DNA of 64,000 bases from Rotaria sordida (Eukaryota > Rotifera > Eurotatoria > Philodinida > Philodinidae). The translations under genes and the position numbers were made by a program. The stretch lies in NCBI GenBank assembly GCA_905250125.1, contig CAJNOL010000453.1, positions 1 to 64,000 of the forward strand. Direction: 5' to 3'. Of the stretch, positions 1 to 12,732 are shown in pieces. Positions within the stretch are counted from its first letter, which is position 1. The number at the start of each line of letters is the position of its first letter. The notes under the pieces were generated by a model, which was not told the origin of the DNA, made no database searches, and saw nothing but the letters and a program-made list of their open reading frames with translations.

Positions 1-66
1 CCACATCCACACCCACACCCCACACACACCCACACCCATACACCCCACACCCACCCACACCCATAC
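1..66. repeat. Telomere-like C/A-rich tract
   Basis: The first 66 bases are a degenerate array of CCCACA/CACACC/CCCATA units, the C-rich strand of a TGTGGG-like repeat. TGTGGG is the telomeric hexamer reported for the bdelloid Adineta vaga. The array is short and imperfect and is cut by the window edge, so this may be an interstitial tract rather than a true chromosome end. Confidence 0.6.
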
Positions 67-643
67 CCGATTAGTTGGGAAAGAAGATAGGATATGGAGC
101 TGACAAGTCACGAATGGCACCGACGAATGACTTGCCGTTTGTTTCTAAGATTGATATAAGCCTTTCTTTCGCGAAGCTTTCTTGAGATTTGACAATAGTT
201 TCCAGAAGAGCTCGACCAAGTAGATAGGATCTGGAATCGGTGAGTTACAACTAGCGCCCTTGAAAGACGCTGATGAGCGACTCGCCATTCACTTACGAGG
301 TAGACACGTCTTTTCTTGCGTAAAGCTTTGAATGAAATATAGAGTATTTTTCGAAAGAGCTGAGGCAATTGTTGTGGTGAAGATGACTAATACAAAATCA
401 TACCAATTTCTCATAAAAGCCAAAGAAATGCAAACTATGATGAGAATATCGCGAGAAAACTACATATTCTAAACTCGACATTATCAGTGTTGCTTTTTCC
501 AAATTGCAAAAGTTAACAGACTTGTTCGTATGGTGTTGCCTATAGCATCACACAAACTGACGATTTATCTGATAATATTTGTCAAAGTGAATAGAATGAA
601 TTCAGTCGAGGGTGAAGTGAGTCGTAGCGACGAGCGTTACTTG
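67..643. other. Region without recognised gene
   Basis: Short open frames occur on both strands (for example minus 368-108) but none resembles a known family. I see nothing supportable here. Confidence 0.4.
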
Positions 644-799
644 TTACTTTTATACAAAGTATATATTGTAATAATTTTTTTCTATTGTGAGGTGTATGTA
701 ATCGGTTTATGCGATAATATCTCAAAAATAGCCGTGAGAGTATTGCATTTCAAAACCATGAAAAAATTATTACACCATATATGCTTTGTATAAAAGTAA
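644..799. mobile_element. Small inverted-repeat (MITE-like) element
   Basis: The left arm (644-680, beginning TTACTTTTATACAAAG) and the right arm (761-799) are near-perfect reverse complements over about 37 bases, separated by about 80 bases. The size and symmetry suggest a MITE or a hairpin-forming relic. No target-site duplication is obvious. The 18 bases just before it (CGACGAGCGTTACTTGTT) recur near 8857. Confidence 0.55.
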
Positions 800-1215
800 T
801 AAATGATGAAAAATAAGAAGTTATTTTTCAAGTATTCTTCAAATGAAATTTACGTTTGATTTTACATAGGCAATCCGTTAACATTCTTTCTTATGTAAAA
901 CAAAACCTCATAAAGAATGCTTCAAAGCACCTTTTCGATGGCAGATTCGTCGCACAACACATTCTTGATTTGGAAGTACCAACACACTAGGCTTCTATGA
1001 GCTCTCATTATTGCGACCACTCACTCTTTCTTCTGCTGTGATTACCATTCTTTGGTTCTTGAGAGATTTCTTTTTTAAAATGCGAATAACTTAACGCCCA
1101 CAGAAAGCCGATCAATACTATTTGCTACAAGGTTAAGCTAGTGAAGAAAAAAAAAGTAAATATGTCTCCATGCGTGTGGTAATCGCATCTACACAATACG
1201 ACAGTTAAATTGACG

Positions 1216-1455
1216 ATGAATACGTGTAGTTTCAGTTATGTGTCTCTGCTAAGCAGGCTACCACGTCGTACAATAGGCATTGAACGAACGTGGGGGTATA
1301 TAAAGAAGAAATTTGGGCAACATGGCGATGGATTACCCTATCCAACGGCGAGATATTTTGAAACGATCGATCTGGGACCAGTAATCTTTGCTATTCACGA
1401 CTTATCAGTCTACTATGAATATCAAGACAAATGGGTCAAGTACAGAAGTTCCTAA
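1216..1455 (+). CDS. Hypothetical small ORF (79 codons), doubtful
   Basis: An ATG-initiated frame with a balanced, protein-like composition (for example IERTWGYIKKKFG and PYPTARYFETIDLG) in a region with no other gene. I do not recognise it. It could be a fragment of a decayed mobile element or a chance frame. There is no splice or homology support. Confidence 0.15.
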   Translation: MNTCSFSYVSLLSRLPRRTIGIERTWGYIKKKFGQHGDGLPYPTARYFETIDLGPVIFAIHDLSVYYEYQDKWVKYRSS

Positions 1456-1985
1456 GACATTTTTTTCGACACGATAGATATTACACATTAGTTGATTCTT
1501 ATGCGATGCTAGTTTTTAGGGGCACTGTTGTGTCATATAGGTCTGTAACGAAATATGATTGAAAAAACAACTTAATGAGCCAACATGATCGAACTATATG
1601 TAATATTTATTAGGAATAAATTGTAGTCATCGAAATTTTGAAAAAAAAACTAATAAGAACTAAATATTTCGCTTGTTTGACTAAATCTAGTTTTTCGATA
1701 TCTATCTTTGTCTACTTCCCTGCTAAATAAACTGATGAGAGTTAATGACAATCATTTTTCTGATAAAATATGCAAGTTTATGTACATGTACAAACATGCT
1801 CTCCAACTGAGTAAATAGACGACTAAACTCTTACTTATCAGAATCTTGAATTCGAGTGCCAATGCATATTAGCTGCATTGAATGAGACGTAAAGCACCAA
1901 ATATTATATCAATAAATACAAATCATCCAAACAGACATTATTGGAGCCAAAATCCACGAAAAAGGCTTTTAAATAAATATTTCCA

Positions 1986-2255
1986 ATGGCAAAGCATTTC
2001 TTTTTAGATATCAGTAAAATACACGAACACCTCGATGAAACAGAAATCAAAGATCTAATCATACGAACGTATAGAGCATTCGAGGGTAGGCTCATGAACA
2101 CCTCTTCTCGATATCTCTTCAAAGAAAATTTCGAGACTTCGAAGAAAAAAAAGGACCTACGAACGCCCATCAGCATTTGCGAACCCCTACAAACTCCAAT
2201 TAATCGTCGTTTGTTAGTGAATAGTCCGTCTAGTCTGGAGCCTGATGATCGATAG
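1986..2255 (+). CDS. Hypothetical ORF (89 residues), doubtful
   Basis: The frame begins with ATG (MAKHFFLDISKIHEHLDETE) and has charged, helical-looking content followed by a basic Ser/Pro-rich tail. It is unrecognised. A minus-strand frame overlaps it, so neither strand is secure. It could be an exon of a lost gene. Confidence 0.2.
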   Translation: MAKHFFLDISKIHEHLDETEIKDLIIRTYRAFEGRLMNTSSRYLFKENFETSKKKKDLRTPISICEPLQTPINRRLLVNSPSSLEPDDR

Positions 2256-3114
2256 TTGGTTTGAGAATTATAATGACACGGTGATTTCTGGCAACTTTTT
2301 TGTATGAATGTTTAAAGGCTAAGTTGTTCGAATTAAACAGGGGAGAAACAGCAGTCTTCAGTCTTGAAGCCTCACGAAGTCTTACAAAATATTTTGAAAT
2401 CTCATGAAACCTGTCAGAGTTTCCTAAAGTTCCTGAGTTATAGCCTTAAATATATATTGGAGTCTTGGAAGGTCTTCTGAATTTCAGCGAAGACCATTGA
2501 ACTCTCGCAAAGTCTTTTCAAGTCTTGAAGTACGCTATTTCGTCCTGGGAAATAAGATGGCCTGCATAGACTGCAATTCGTACTTTCTCAATGCTCACCC
2601 GTACCAGATGTATCTTGATACTAATAGAAGTTCTACTGTTAGCATCTGACTGATTTTGAAGGTCTTTCGTTTGGATGATGTTACGAATATATTATTATCA
2701 ATATCCCATAGGTTTGTCAATGCTCTTACTTCAACTCTATGAACAATGCTGATTCTGAAATAAACTCATTCAAGCTGTATACATGCGTGTATATGTAAAG
2801 AAATAGGGAAGTGAGTGTCTTCACGTGAAAAATGAGAGTTTTTATTTTTGATACAATGACAAGTTCGAAAAAAGTGAGTTATCGTATGATTTTGAACGAT
2901 TTAGTAATTAATTTTAATCGATTATAATAATTCTCTTGGTGCTGATTTTCCTTAGTATTTTTTATAAGAGGAAAACAAGAGAAGACTCTTAGAAAACAAC
3001 ATATACTTTCCACAACAATCGTTGATTCATCAAGTGGAAGTTAAAGTTATCATGAGACTAAAAAGAACAGGTTATGAATATATGCTGTTGCCGAATCCAG
3101 ACTTTACAACTGAG
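2256..3114. other. Region without recognised gene
   Basis: AT-rich sequence. Around 2360-2530 a short phrase of the kind gtcttgaag/tctcatgaaa/agtctt recurs many times with drift, like an old low-complexity repeat. No coding signal was recognised. Confidence 0.35.
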
Positions 3115-4557
3115 CAGTGGCATATCCAGGATTTTTAGACCAATGGGCAAACTTCTCTTATGCTAGAAAAAAATGATGGATGAAATGGGTAAGGTTTTCA
3201 TTAATGGGCCAAAAGTTTTTTGACCCAACCAAGCAGTGATAACGTAAAAAACACAGGAAAATGAAACAAGGTTCTTCTAATGAAATATGCATAAAAGAGT
3301 GTGAATCACTTTTGATAGGAACACGATAGAGAGCTGCGGTCTTCGTCGTTTAAAAGAGAAAAGAACTGCATCGAATCTTGAATATCAGATTTTTATGACA
3401 ATATTTATTCGAAGTCTCCAGACAATTTTTGTAATAGAAACTATTGTGTAATGTGAATGTTTTAAAATTTTAATTTTCAGTAGTGCATCAAAATCGTTAA
3501 CTAAAGTTCAATAATCTGTGTAGGTTCAATGCCAAAAAGATTTAGCAAACCATTAGTTCTTAACATTTTACTACGCGTTCTCGACAGATTCTTGGTGAAA
3601 AGCCGACTTTTTTCCTGATTGTTTGACGAAAAATTCACCTTCTAGACCTATTTAAAAAGCCTAAGTTTTTTAAAGAAGCTTGTCCAGAAATCATGAGAAA
3701 TTTTGTTATAAAAATCTGGTATTCAAGATTCGATGCAGTTTTTTTCTCTTTTAAACAATGAAAATTGCAGCTCTCTATCTTGTTCCTATCACAAGTTATT
3801 CGCAATCAAAGACTACTCCGTTACTTTTGGACCATCCTGTATGCATTTTATTTTTTTTTGTTTGAAACAGCATGTCAAAACGTGCGGCACCAAAAAGTCC
3901 TTTTCCGTTAAGCTTTTTTCTGTTATATGTACAATCACTTTTATAAATTCAGCTCCATCTTTAGAGAGTTTTTTGACTCATCAAACTTGTAATTCCTTCT
4001 CTCCTTTCAAGAAATAAAAATTCAAAAAAAAATGAGTCTTTGGTGCCCTGCATCCTGACATGCTCTTTTAATAAATAAAAAAATTAAATATATATGCAGA
4101 CCCGAGACCGAGAAATTTACGATGCCGAGTCTGCTATTTTTGAACCTTGTTTGATGAATATCTCTGTCAAACGTCATGATATAGAAGTGAAAATTTTACC
4201 ATAGTTTCTCCACTGCAGCTACAACAGATTCTCTAAATGTCATGGCATTAGAATGTTCCTGGACTGAGATCGATTTTTAAGGATGAAGAGACTTTAAGAC
4301 TGAGTTATGTATGTTTAGTCTATTTTGAATGTCTCTATTAATAAGATTTATATTTCAAATTCAAACGCCTAAATCAAGACGACGATGCTGCATTTGTGTA
4401 TATAACTGCCATATTGCATCTGAATTTATATCGGGATCTTTATAGATGTATGCAGTAGCAAAGAAATAAACAATTCAGATAAAGTAAAATTTCAATGGGC
4501 AAATCTTAAAATGAAATGGGTAATTGCCCATTTGCCTTCCCCTTGGTTACGCCACTG
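3115..4557. mobile_element. DNA element with CAGTGGC termini (hAT-like, non-autonomous)
   Basis: The left end reads CAGTGGCATATCCAGGA and the right end, on the opposite strand, reads CAGTGGCGTAACCAAGG. CAGTGGCG-type ends are typical of some hAT elements. Both ends also carry an AATGGGCAAA phrase. Inside lies a second inverted repeat: 3301-3399 pairs with 3705-3806 over about 100 bases. No transposase frame is visible, and I could not find an 8-base target duplication, so the element is old or the ends are approximate. Confidence 0.5.
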
Positions 4558-6343
4558 GTGCGAAAAACCTTATAAACATACTGTTTTCTTGGCTTGGCTC
4601 AAACAAAACATCATTTTTGCCTCTTTCTTTTCAATAAAGGCAACCTTGGCTATATGCTGAGAGGAAAATAGCAGAAATTTTAGTCGTAAAGTCTTGAATT
4701 CTTGAAATTTATGGTTAGCCTTTTGAAGACTTTTGAATTGTTTCAAAAATTTGAAATCTCGAACTCTTAAAATTAGCTGTTTCCTCCTTGCTATATACCA
4801 AACAGCTGCTAGAATCTTATTACAGACATTCTCTCTCGTTCAAAACTATGATTCAAGTGTTCCTATGACTGTCGTATGTGGACGATATAAGTGAGTATGA
4901 TTGTTGTTTGAAATGTATTTATTTCATTTTTTCTCAATAACGGTATGATCATAGTTTTCTCTGTGTATAGTTTAATCTAACATTTGAAATGATAAGCATC
5001 TAGGCAAACCCGATAGGCGTTGAGAAACAAAAAGATTGCTAATCTCACACTTCGGTCACCTAAGAAACTTTGTGTTTCGGTATATTCCGAGGAAACCTGT
5101 GTGATGAACGTTTTCTGAAAGAAAAGTAGACGTATTTGGCTAAAAAATGAAACTTTTTGATGCAAATAGTTTATTTTCTCAAAGTCACTAGTAAATAGTA
5201 GCGACCATGTGATCAGTCGATCTTATCCTTTCCCATTCATGTAATTGTTCGTGATATTTTTAAGACCTCTATCTTTCTCCTAATTGATCACGTGACTTTC
5301 AAACAGCTTCTATTGACTTTAAACATATTCTATATATTAATTACGTAATGAACAGATCCACTGAGTACTGGATGAGAGCAAAAATGGTGTACACAGTGAA
5401 GAAATATTCTTTTAGTGATTGCTGGAAGTTCGCGACAAAATTCATATTATCGTGAAATTCACGTTGAGTGAAACATTGATGACGAAATATTCGTAATTAC
5501 CTCAATAGATGTTAAGTTTACAAAATCAAACGCACTAAGAAAGGATCCGATGTCTGACTTTTCCAAATTCTAATCGGAACTTGTCTAACCTATCGATCGG
5601 CCTAAAAATCGTATTTCTACTCAATTGTGATCGATGTGGATGGATAACATTGAATTTAACAGGAGACGTCAGGTATTAATTCTATATTTCTATCAATATC
5701 TTATTGTGTTCCAAATGTGTGATAATAATGAGACTGAATGAAAGGTCATTTGTTTATATGACTGCATTGATACCTCAAAATATATTCATTCATCTTATAT
5801 CAAACGAGGAAAATCTGGATAAGCCATTCTTCATAGAAAATAGTATAATTTTCTTGTTGACAAATCTTTGAATGAATTCGAAAACTGACTGAAACCTTTC
5901 GCTTCCGATAAGATGTATTTCTTTATCGTGACACTGGATTTTCAAGTAAACTGAGTTTTTATGTTGTGTCTATAACAAGCGACTATATTTTAACAATGTA
6001 ATATCTCGATAAAACAATGTTACTTTTAACTCAAAACTTTCAGTATATTCCAAGGATCACTAGATCCATCTACAGACAAAGTGTTAAGTCACAATTTTGT
6101 TACTCGATAAATATTTAAGAATTGTCGAAAACTCAGTAAAACAATCATAACTCCCTTCCAAAGATTCATGAGAGCTAACCATATTAGGTCTACGCTACCT
6201 TCTTATAAGCTCAATATAAACTCATTAGCTGATGTATTCTTCATAAGCGAATTCTATGAACAAACAAGAATTAACTCTTTCCATCAACAAATACATTCAA
6301 TATATCTCTCTTTACATCTTCATATTTGTGAATTTTCTTCATT
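4558..6343. other. Region without recognised gene
   Basis: No frame longer than about 60 codons looks coding. Nothing else was recognised. Confidence 0.4.
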
Positions 6344-7140
6344 CTAAAAGCAGTGTTTGTTTTTTTCCTCACGTACTTGATGAGCTTGTGTTTTTATAAC
6401 AAAATCTCTTGCAACTGGAAGTATTGGTTTTAAAAATGATCGTAGAAAATCTGTTACTAGAATTTCCAAAAGATGACAAACTTTTTGTGCAACTGTATCA
6501 TCAGGTAATGTTGCTTGATCACTATTCATTCTTGTTTAAATTGCATAGTACCCATTTATAAAATGGCTGATATTGTTCAAAATATTGAATTTAAATCATC
6601 ATTTGACATATTCATTATTTGCATAACTTTAACTGTATTTTGAAATTCTTCATCATCATCAATACCTATTATTGTAATATTATGATGTGTTAAATAATGA
6701 TAACGACTAAAATCTTCTAATCAATAATCTGTAATTATCTTTGTACTAGAACCACGTAATAATTGATAAAATATATGAAATGTTCGTTCATCTTTAGCTT
6801 GATGAATCGTACGAGATTTTTAAGTAGATAAGTTTTAATTGATGCACCAGTAATAAAACCCAATGTATCAAAGTTAATACAAATAAATTTACTAAATCGT
6901 GATGAATTATCATTTTTAACTGTTTTAGCATTATTGAATGCTTTTATGAAAAAATAATGAAAATTTCAAGTTCTCAGATATGTGATGTTTCTGTTTTCTT
7001 ACCTTCAAGAATTCGATTTGCTTGAACAAGTTAAGAGTCAATTTCACCCTAAAATAGAAAAATATTAAACACAAAAATTTCATTAGCACAAATTCTTACG
7101 GACACATCGTTTATTTTATTTGCATATATCTGTTGGTAAA
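6344..7140 (-). pseudogene. Non-muscle myosin II heavy chain motor fragment, decayed
   Basis: Read on the minus strand, about 6905-7060 encodes a GEIDS*LVQANRILE-like stretch, then an intron, then [18 protein letters not shown]. This is the QANPILEAFGNAKT...NDNSSRFGKF (switch I) signature of class II myosin motors. It continues after a one-base frame change with [20 protein letters not shown] and LTHHNITIIGIDDDEEFQNT, and ends near 6344 with a frame related to the motor-domain segment that includes NSDQATLPDDTVAQKVCHLL. In-frame stops (one replacing a Gln, another after IITDY) and at least one frameshift mark it as a pseudogene. Only the switch-I part of the motor is present, with no P-loop, tail or coiled coil. 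Confidence 0.8.
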
Positions 7141-7531
7141 TACAAAAAATACAATTAAATAATCATATTTACAGTCGTGGACAAAAGTCCCGCAGCTTGG
7201 CTATATAAAGTTTGTTTTCTTGAAATTCCTACTGTAAGAAGAACGTAATGAATTCTGATCGCAAACAAAACTTGACACTCTATTGTCTTGCTCAGACTGA
7301 GATATAAGATTTTGGCCTATTGTAAGATAGGGAAAAAAAAGTTTGCAGCCAATTTTCCTACCCATATATTTTTGCAATTACTTGAGTAATTTGAACAAAT
7401 AAATAGTCATTTTAAAGAGCATTTCAAAGTGCACTTATTGGGTAAAAATAAAGGTCTTAGTTCAAGAAGTAAGAGAGTCAATAAAGAAAGTTTGTTACAT
7501 ACGTTTTTGGTTCTCCAAAAATAACGGATGG

Positions 7532-7595
7532 GACAGTGTGAGTGTAGGTCAGAGTATTCCTTTCATCTACACTTATACCCACCCACATTCTCAAA
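7532..7595. repeat. Telomere-like fold-back tract
   Basis: A G/T-rich stretch (GTGTGAGTGTAGGT) is followed after about 17 bases by a C/A-rich stretch (CTACACTTATACCCACCCA), so the locus can fold on itself. It shares this layout with tracts at 12733, 47070, 51751 and 63441. Confidence 0.45.
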
Positions 7596-9036
7596 TACCA
7601 TCGGCATGATGCAATTGCTCATGTATTTAATTACTCAAAAACTCTTTTAATCACGAAACTGACCCTGCGAACTATTATCATCGCGTCGAAGTACATAGCG
7701 TACTCTGAAGAGTCCTAATCCATACTCACAACTATGCAGATAGTAAAGTCAATTGTTTCGTTATGATTTGGAAATTTTTATAGTGACAAGCTGCATACTT
7801 GCTTTTTCAAAAGAAAACTTCAAGAAATCGAAAGTAGTTTTCAAATTAGAGACTACCAGCTATTCGACGATGAGATATTCGAAAATGACTTGAATAGTGG
7901 AAGTGATGTGTCGATTACTACACTACTACTTAACGAAAAGAAATTTCGCTTGCGTAATGAAACAGATTATAGATAGTGTTTTCAATAAAAACGAAAAGTT
8001 TTGTACAAGATTCGAATGACTCTTTCGGTTGGCAGTTCTCAAAAGTGTTGAAAGGGTGTTACGTTAATGTCTTTACAACAAATGGTCAACGATCATATCA
8101 CCTGAGAAAGATGTCACAGTTAATATCAAAGAATGTATCAGGCGACTTATAGGCATGTAAGTTACTGTAGTTTCCTATTGGAATGTTTGCACTGGAAGTT
8201 TAAGAGAAATACTTGACATTCGCTATGTAAACCATTTCCTATATTGTTTTAGTCATTCATACAAAACTATCTTGAGTAGTTTAAGCTAGAAATAGTCGCA
8301 TTGATTACTTGATCGCCACATATTTATGGGTTCTGTGTAAGAACACCGAAAGTTTTCCAAACGCATGAGAGAAGAGCGTTAACCTTTAGAAGGCTGAAAG
8401 AACTGCTCAGTTTCCAGTTTTCTCGTAAGTCTCCAATTCAATATAACTATGTTTCATCGAATCTAATTTTTGGTAGTGTGTAAACTGCATTCGAAAATCA
8501 TTTTTTCTAAGAGCATCAATATGCTAGGAAGTTAGTGCACTCGGATAAACTTAACTCCATAAGCATGTCTGGTGTCACTAGTCTACAAAAACCTTTTCAA
8601 AATAATATGTTAGCTAATCTAAGAACAATAGGTAATGCTTTGAAAATCGTTATGTATCGTGATTTTGATAAGAAAACAGTAAACTGAATGGCAACATATT
8701 CTGATTTCTTTAGTTTCTATCTTTCACTCCTATAGGATAATTCATTTTCCCAAAATTGACTATTATTTTAATCTCATGTGCGTCTAATAAAAAAAAAGAG
8801 GCTAGTCAAGAGAGATCAACATGTTAGATACGGCCGAGAATTCAGCGATTCGCATCGACGAGCGTTACTTGTTGACGTTAGTTTTGAAAATAAAATTGTA
8901 GAAATATCAATAATAAATGTGGAAACCTCGGATTTAAATCCGAGAGTTATGTGTACTTCAAAAAGTGAATGAGACAGATGAGTCGTTCTAGAATATGGGG
9001 ATATAAAAATTATTCTGGCAAACCTTATCTATAAAC
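7596..9036. other. Region without recognised gene
   Basis: A frame at 8778-8972 is open but not recognisable. It contains CGACGAGCGTTACTTGTT, also seen next to the inverted-repeat element at 644. Nothing else was seen. Confidence 0.35.
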
Positions 9037-9219
9037 ACTTGATTTCTATTGGCTACTGCTCAACCAATAGGATTTGGGGATGAACACAGAGAAGATTTGA
9101 ACTCTTCACCTTGATTTATCCTAAGAAAGTCGTTTTTCCTATAACTTGATTTCTACTGGTTACTGTTCAACCAATGGGATTTCGAGGTGAATGGAGCATA
9201 GATTCGAGTTCTCCACCCC
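9037..9219. repeat. Two-copy tandem duplication, about 77 bases per copy
   Basis: Copies at 9037-9112 and 9143-9219 share a start (CTTGATTTCTA, then TGG, TACTG and CAACCAAT) and an end (GATT, then GA, TTC and CACC), with roughly 75 percent identity by eye. Each copy contains a short ATTGG...CCAAT stem. Confidence 0.5.
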
Positions 9220-9289
9220 AGAAAAGCTCGAACTATCATCTCTGTGATCGAAAGATAGAGCTCTATTTGTGGATCAATTAGAGCGTGGA

Positions 9290-9690
9290 CAAAAACAGAA
9301 CCGAATTCCGTTTAATTATCTTTGCAATAGCTGAGTTGGCTTTCTTGTTTTCTTATGTTTTATATACCACTTTGTAGCTCGTGAAATTCTTTATCGAATG
9401 GTATATAATAGTTGGGGTTTTATTTGACTAGGATACGAAAAGTTTTTTACGAAAGCGGAGATAGGTCGATCTTCGCATAGGGAAAAATGACTATTGTTGC
9501 AATAACTCAGCAATGGCTCGGCCAATCATTCTCATCTTCGAACTCGACCGAGATATTGTTGAGACTAAGCTGTGTAGAAAATTTCATCGTGATCGAACTC
9601 TCCTTTCAAAAGTTATCGTGTAAACGGACGGACGGACACACTGACCGATTCTAGAGTGTACTCACTTTTTGAGTACACAAAAATGAGAGT
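9290..9690. repeat. Dispersed-repeat-like segment with GGACGGACGGACA and hairpin
   Basis: The segment includes phrases often seen in invertebrate interspersed repeats (GTAAACGGACGGACGGACA). It ends in a hairpin, GTGTACTCA (9656-9664) pairing with TGAGTACAC (9670-9678). No coding frame and no paired terminus were found. It may be one end of a mobile element. Confidence 0.35.
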
Positions 9691-10705
9691 ATTGGCTTAG
9701 GTGTTCAACTGCCCATAATCTTAATGCGTGATCGATTCTTCCATTAATGTGAATGAACTTAACACTTTTGAGCCCAACAACAGAGTAGTAGACTTGGAAA
9801 TAATGATAAAATTCTAGCAATCGAGAAGTTGGAAACCGAGTCTCGAATCTAAGCTTGGTTTTATTGATCACATTTTATGTAATATGACATTTAATTTTAG
9901 CTTTACCTCATCAGTAATTTTTTACGAAATTCTCTGGAGACTTCGTCAATACTCGTTCGTAACGAATCTCAGTCTCCGTTTCACTCTCAAATAATTCCAA
10001 ACCAAGAATTGAAACATGTACATTCTAATTTGTACCGACTAATTTTTTTTTTCTCTAAATATGTGTACCGTTTCAGATTAGTTCTTTAAGAAAGTAGAAA
10101 AGTAATTTCGAACATTTAGATTGCATGCAAGTTTGATATACAAGTAACCAGTCGATAGTGGCTGCTCGAATTAGCGGTGATGCTGGACGAGGAGCTTCTT
10201 CGGTAACTTCAAATGAGAGATGTTTTTAAAAGAAGTTCGAAGGGAAAGGTTTAGTGTTTTCGTGGAGCGACCGATTACGATAACGAGGATCGAAAACTAT
10301 CAAGTGATCTCTGCCAATGTTTTTAGCAGAGTACAGTATTATTTCCCTTATACTCTGCTTTTGAGGATCAAATTAAGTGAGGTCCGAAGTGTTACTCGTT
10401 ATTTATCATTATTTTTATTGATTTCGAATAAAATTTAAGAATCTTATTATATGATTATATTGTTCTGAATAATTATCAGCACATTACGAAACAAAAAAAA
10501 ACTTGCAGAATATATGCTCCAACTCCGTATTTTATACACATGTATATGTTTAACCAAAATTAATTTGCTTCACAGATTGCTACTTAGGACACATGATCAT
10601 TTTCATCTCTATGTATATTTTCTTTTTTCTTACAACAATAGACAAGACAATTTTCTCTTCTTTGATTCTATTTGTCTTCAATTTAACACTTTATTTTTTA
10701 GTCTT
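9691..10705. other. Region without recognised gene
   Basis: Downstream flank of the F-box gene. Short frames at 10220-10438 and 10514-10720 look non-coding. Confidence 0.4.
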
Positions 10706-12529
10706 TCAAAATCTTCCTAGATTACATATTTTTGCATAAGGAAAATATTCTTGTAAAGAAGAGTTCGAACGTTCTATTTTACCAAATAGTATTAATTCAT
10801 TTATTTTGGTACAATTAATTCGTGTAGCATCTCTTGTGAAATTGTGTGTTACTCGTTTTAAAGATTTGTAATTGATACAAAGGAGAACATTATTTTGCAA
10901 ATGCGTTTTAGTATCAAATAGAAATTGTTCTATATAATCATCATGGACCTCGACAATATCAAGTGCATTAAGAAAAGAATATTGAATAACAGATAAATTT
11001 CGATTATCATTGTTTAATTCAGAAGATTGTTTGCGATTTTGTGATTTATGATTAATCAAACTCAATTGTTCCATAAATGGAAATGATTTCTGAATTCGCA
11101 GAAAAAATTCATGTTCAAAAGGATGTTCATCCAATAATAACACTACACGGACATATGTATATAATCCACCAGGAAAATTATTTGTAATACCACTATAATA
11201 TTGCATTCGAGATGGATATGAGTAAATGTGACATCGGCCTTTTCTTGCCTCTGGAAAATAATTAACATTAGAAATTATATTATTATTTGAAAAGTCAATG
11301 AATGTGCATTGACTACCTTCTGTTGATGGTAAATTCACTTGATTACGAATAAGCATGAGTGAGCGAATATAAAATCTAAATTGATTTAATCGTGGCATAC
11401 GATTAATAATGTTTCTCTTCAAATTGTTTCCATCAATAAATGTTTCATCAACAAAGATCGCAATATACAAACTAAGTTGTTCTAGATTTGACATTCGATA
11501 GAGAAGTGGGAGGATTAATTCATCGTAATAATTTGTTTCATAATTACAGGACAGAGAAAAACATTTTAGATTTGGTAAATCGCTCTAAAAAAAAACAATA
11601 TTTCTTTTGTTATTTGACAACATAGAGGTTTTTCTTGTAAAACTAACTTGATTATGAATTTCCTCTGGACGTTGAATACTAAGCAAATCAACAAAGAGTG
11701 TGTTAAGTTGATTAAAACGACCATCGAGAAGATAAAGACAATCATCAAAACATCGAATCTTGATATTCGATTTCTGAAGAGTTGAAGAATGAAAAGTAGG
11801 AGGAGGTGGATCATCAAAGCATAATCGAAGACGATTTTTATACGATGATTCATATAATGATAAATAAATTAGACTGGTGAAAACAGTCAAGATATAATCG
11901 CATATATTTACCACCGTCAATCTCGTCTCCTTATTATTATCAATTGTAATAAATAGTATTGTAATCTGATTTTTGAAAACATTCGATGAAAGCGTTTCAT
12001 CTAAATATATATATGCAATATTAGTAATAAAAAAAAAATCTATGCAAGTAATATGAATATATTCAATGATCTACTCATTTATATGAATAAGTTTTATAAA
12101 TCTTTCATTTTTATAGAATAAAGGACAATTGGATTGAAATATCTTACTAGTAAAAAGACATCGAACTGACTCTTCATCAATATTATAAAGGCCAAGAGCA
12201 TATAAATTAGGATAATTTGTAGCACATAAAACATGTTTCATGGATGATGATTCAAGATTAAGCCATTTGATTTTATCATGAATTTCAGGCAAAATTTGTA
12301 AACAAAATCGATTAAGCATCATATCAGAACAAATTAGATCTATAAAATTATGTGAGAACCATTTGACAAAAGCTAAACAACTTGTAAAAATTGAATCATG
12401 AACAATTTTATTTAGTCGTTGATTGACACCATGTAAAGAATACAGTACATCAATATTGTTGAGTTTTTTGAAAATAATCATAAGAATTTCATCAGGTAAA
12501 TCATTTAGTCCGACACATGAATTCAACAT
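10706..12529 (-). CDS. F-box / LRR-like protein (bdelloid-expanded family), 3 exons
   Basis: Exons are 12529-12148, 12000-11648 and 11584-10706. All junctions are GT-AG and in phase, giving 537 residues and a TGA stop. An F-box lies near the N-terminus (LNDLPDEILMIIFKKLNN, about residues 9-45), the module that binds Skp1 in SCF ubiquitin ligases. The rest is a leucine-rich, LRR-like substrate-binding region with family phrases such as DCLYLLDGRFNQL, RMSNLEQLSLY and ITNNFPGG. I recognise this as a family present in very many copies in bdelloids; substrates are unknown. ATG 12529 was chosen because the upstream in-frame codon is GTG. The copy is intact. Function in protein turnover is inferred from the F-box only. 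Confidence 0.88.
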
Positions 12530-12732
12530 GTCTATTTTCACTTATCTATTCTTTTCAATTTATCAAGGTCAATATTTCGATGCATATGCACTCATCTATT
12601 CTATTTGATCGATATCGTTAATACAAACAATAATGCATTTTTCTATAGTCAAAATTGATTATGAATAAATTTATAATTCAAAGAATGTTGTTTTTTTTTT
12701 CTCATTTGTCTAATATGTCATATGATAAAAAG

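Noticed and set aside
1-66. True chromosome end
   Set aside because: Too short and degenerate to claim; similar tracts occur at many interior sites.
9037-9219. tRNA-derived SINE (B-box-like GATTCGAGTTC)
   Set aside because: No matching A-box at the right distance and no tRNA cloverleaf; kept only as a tandem duplication.
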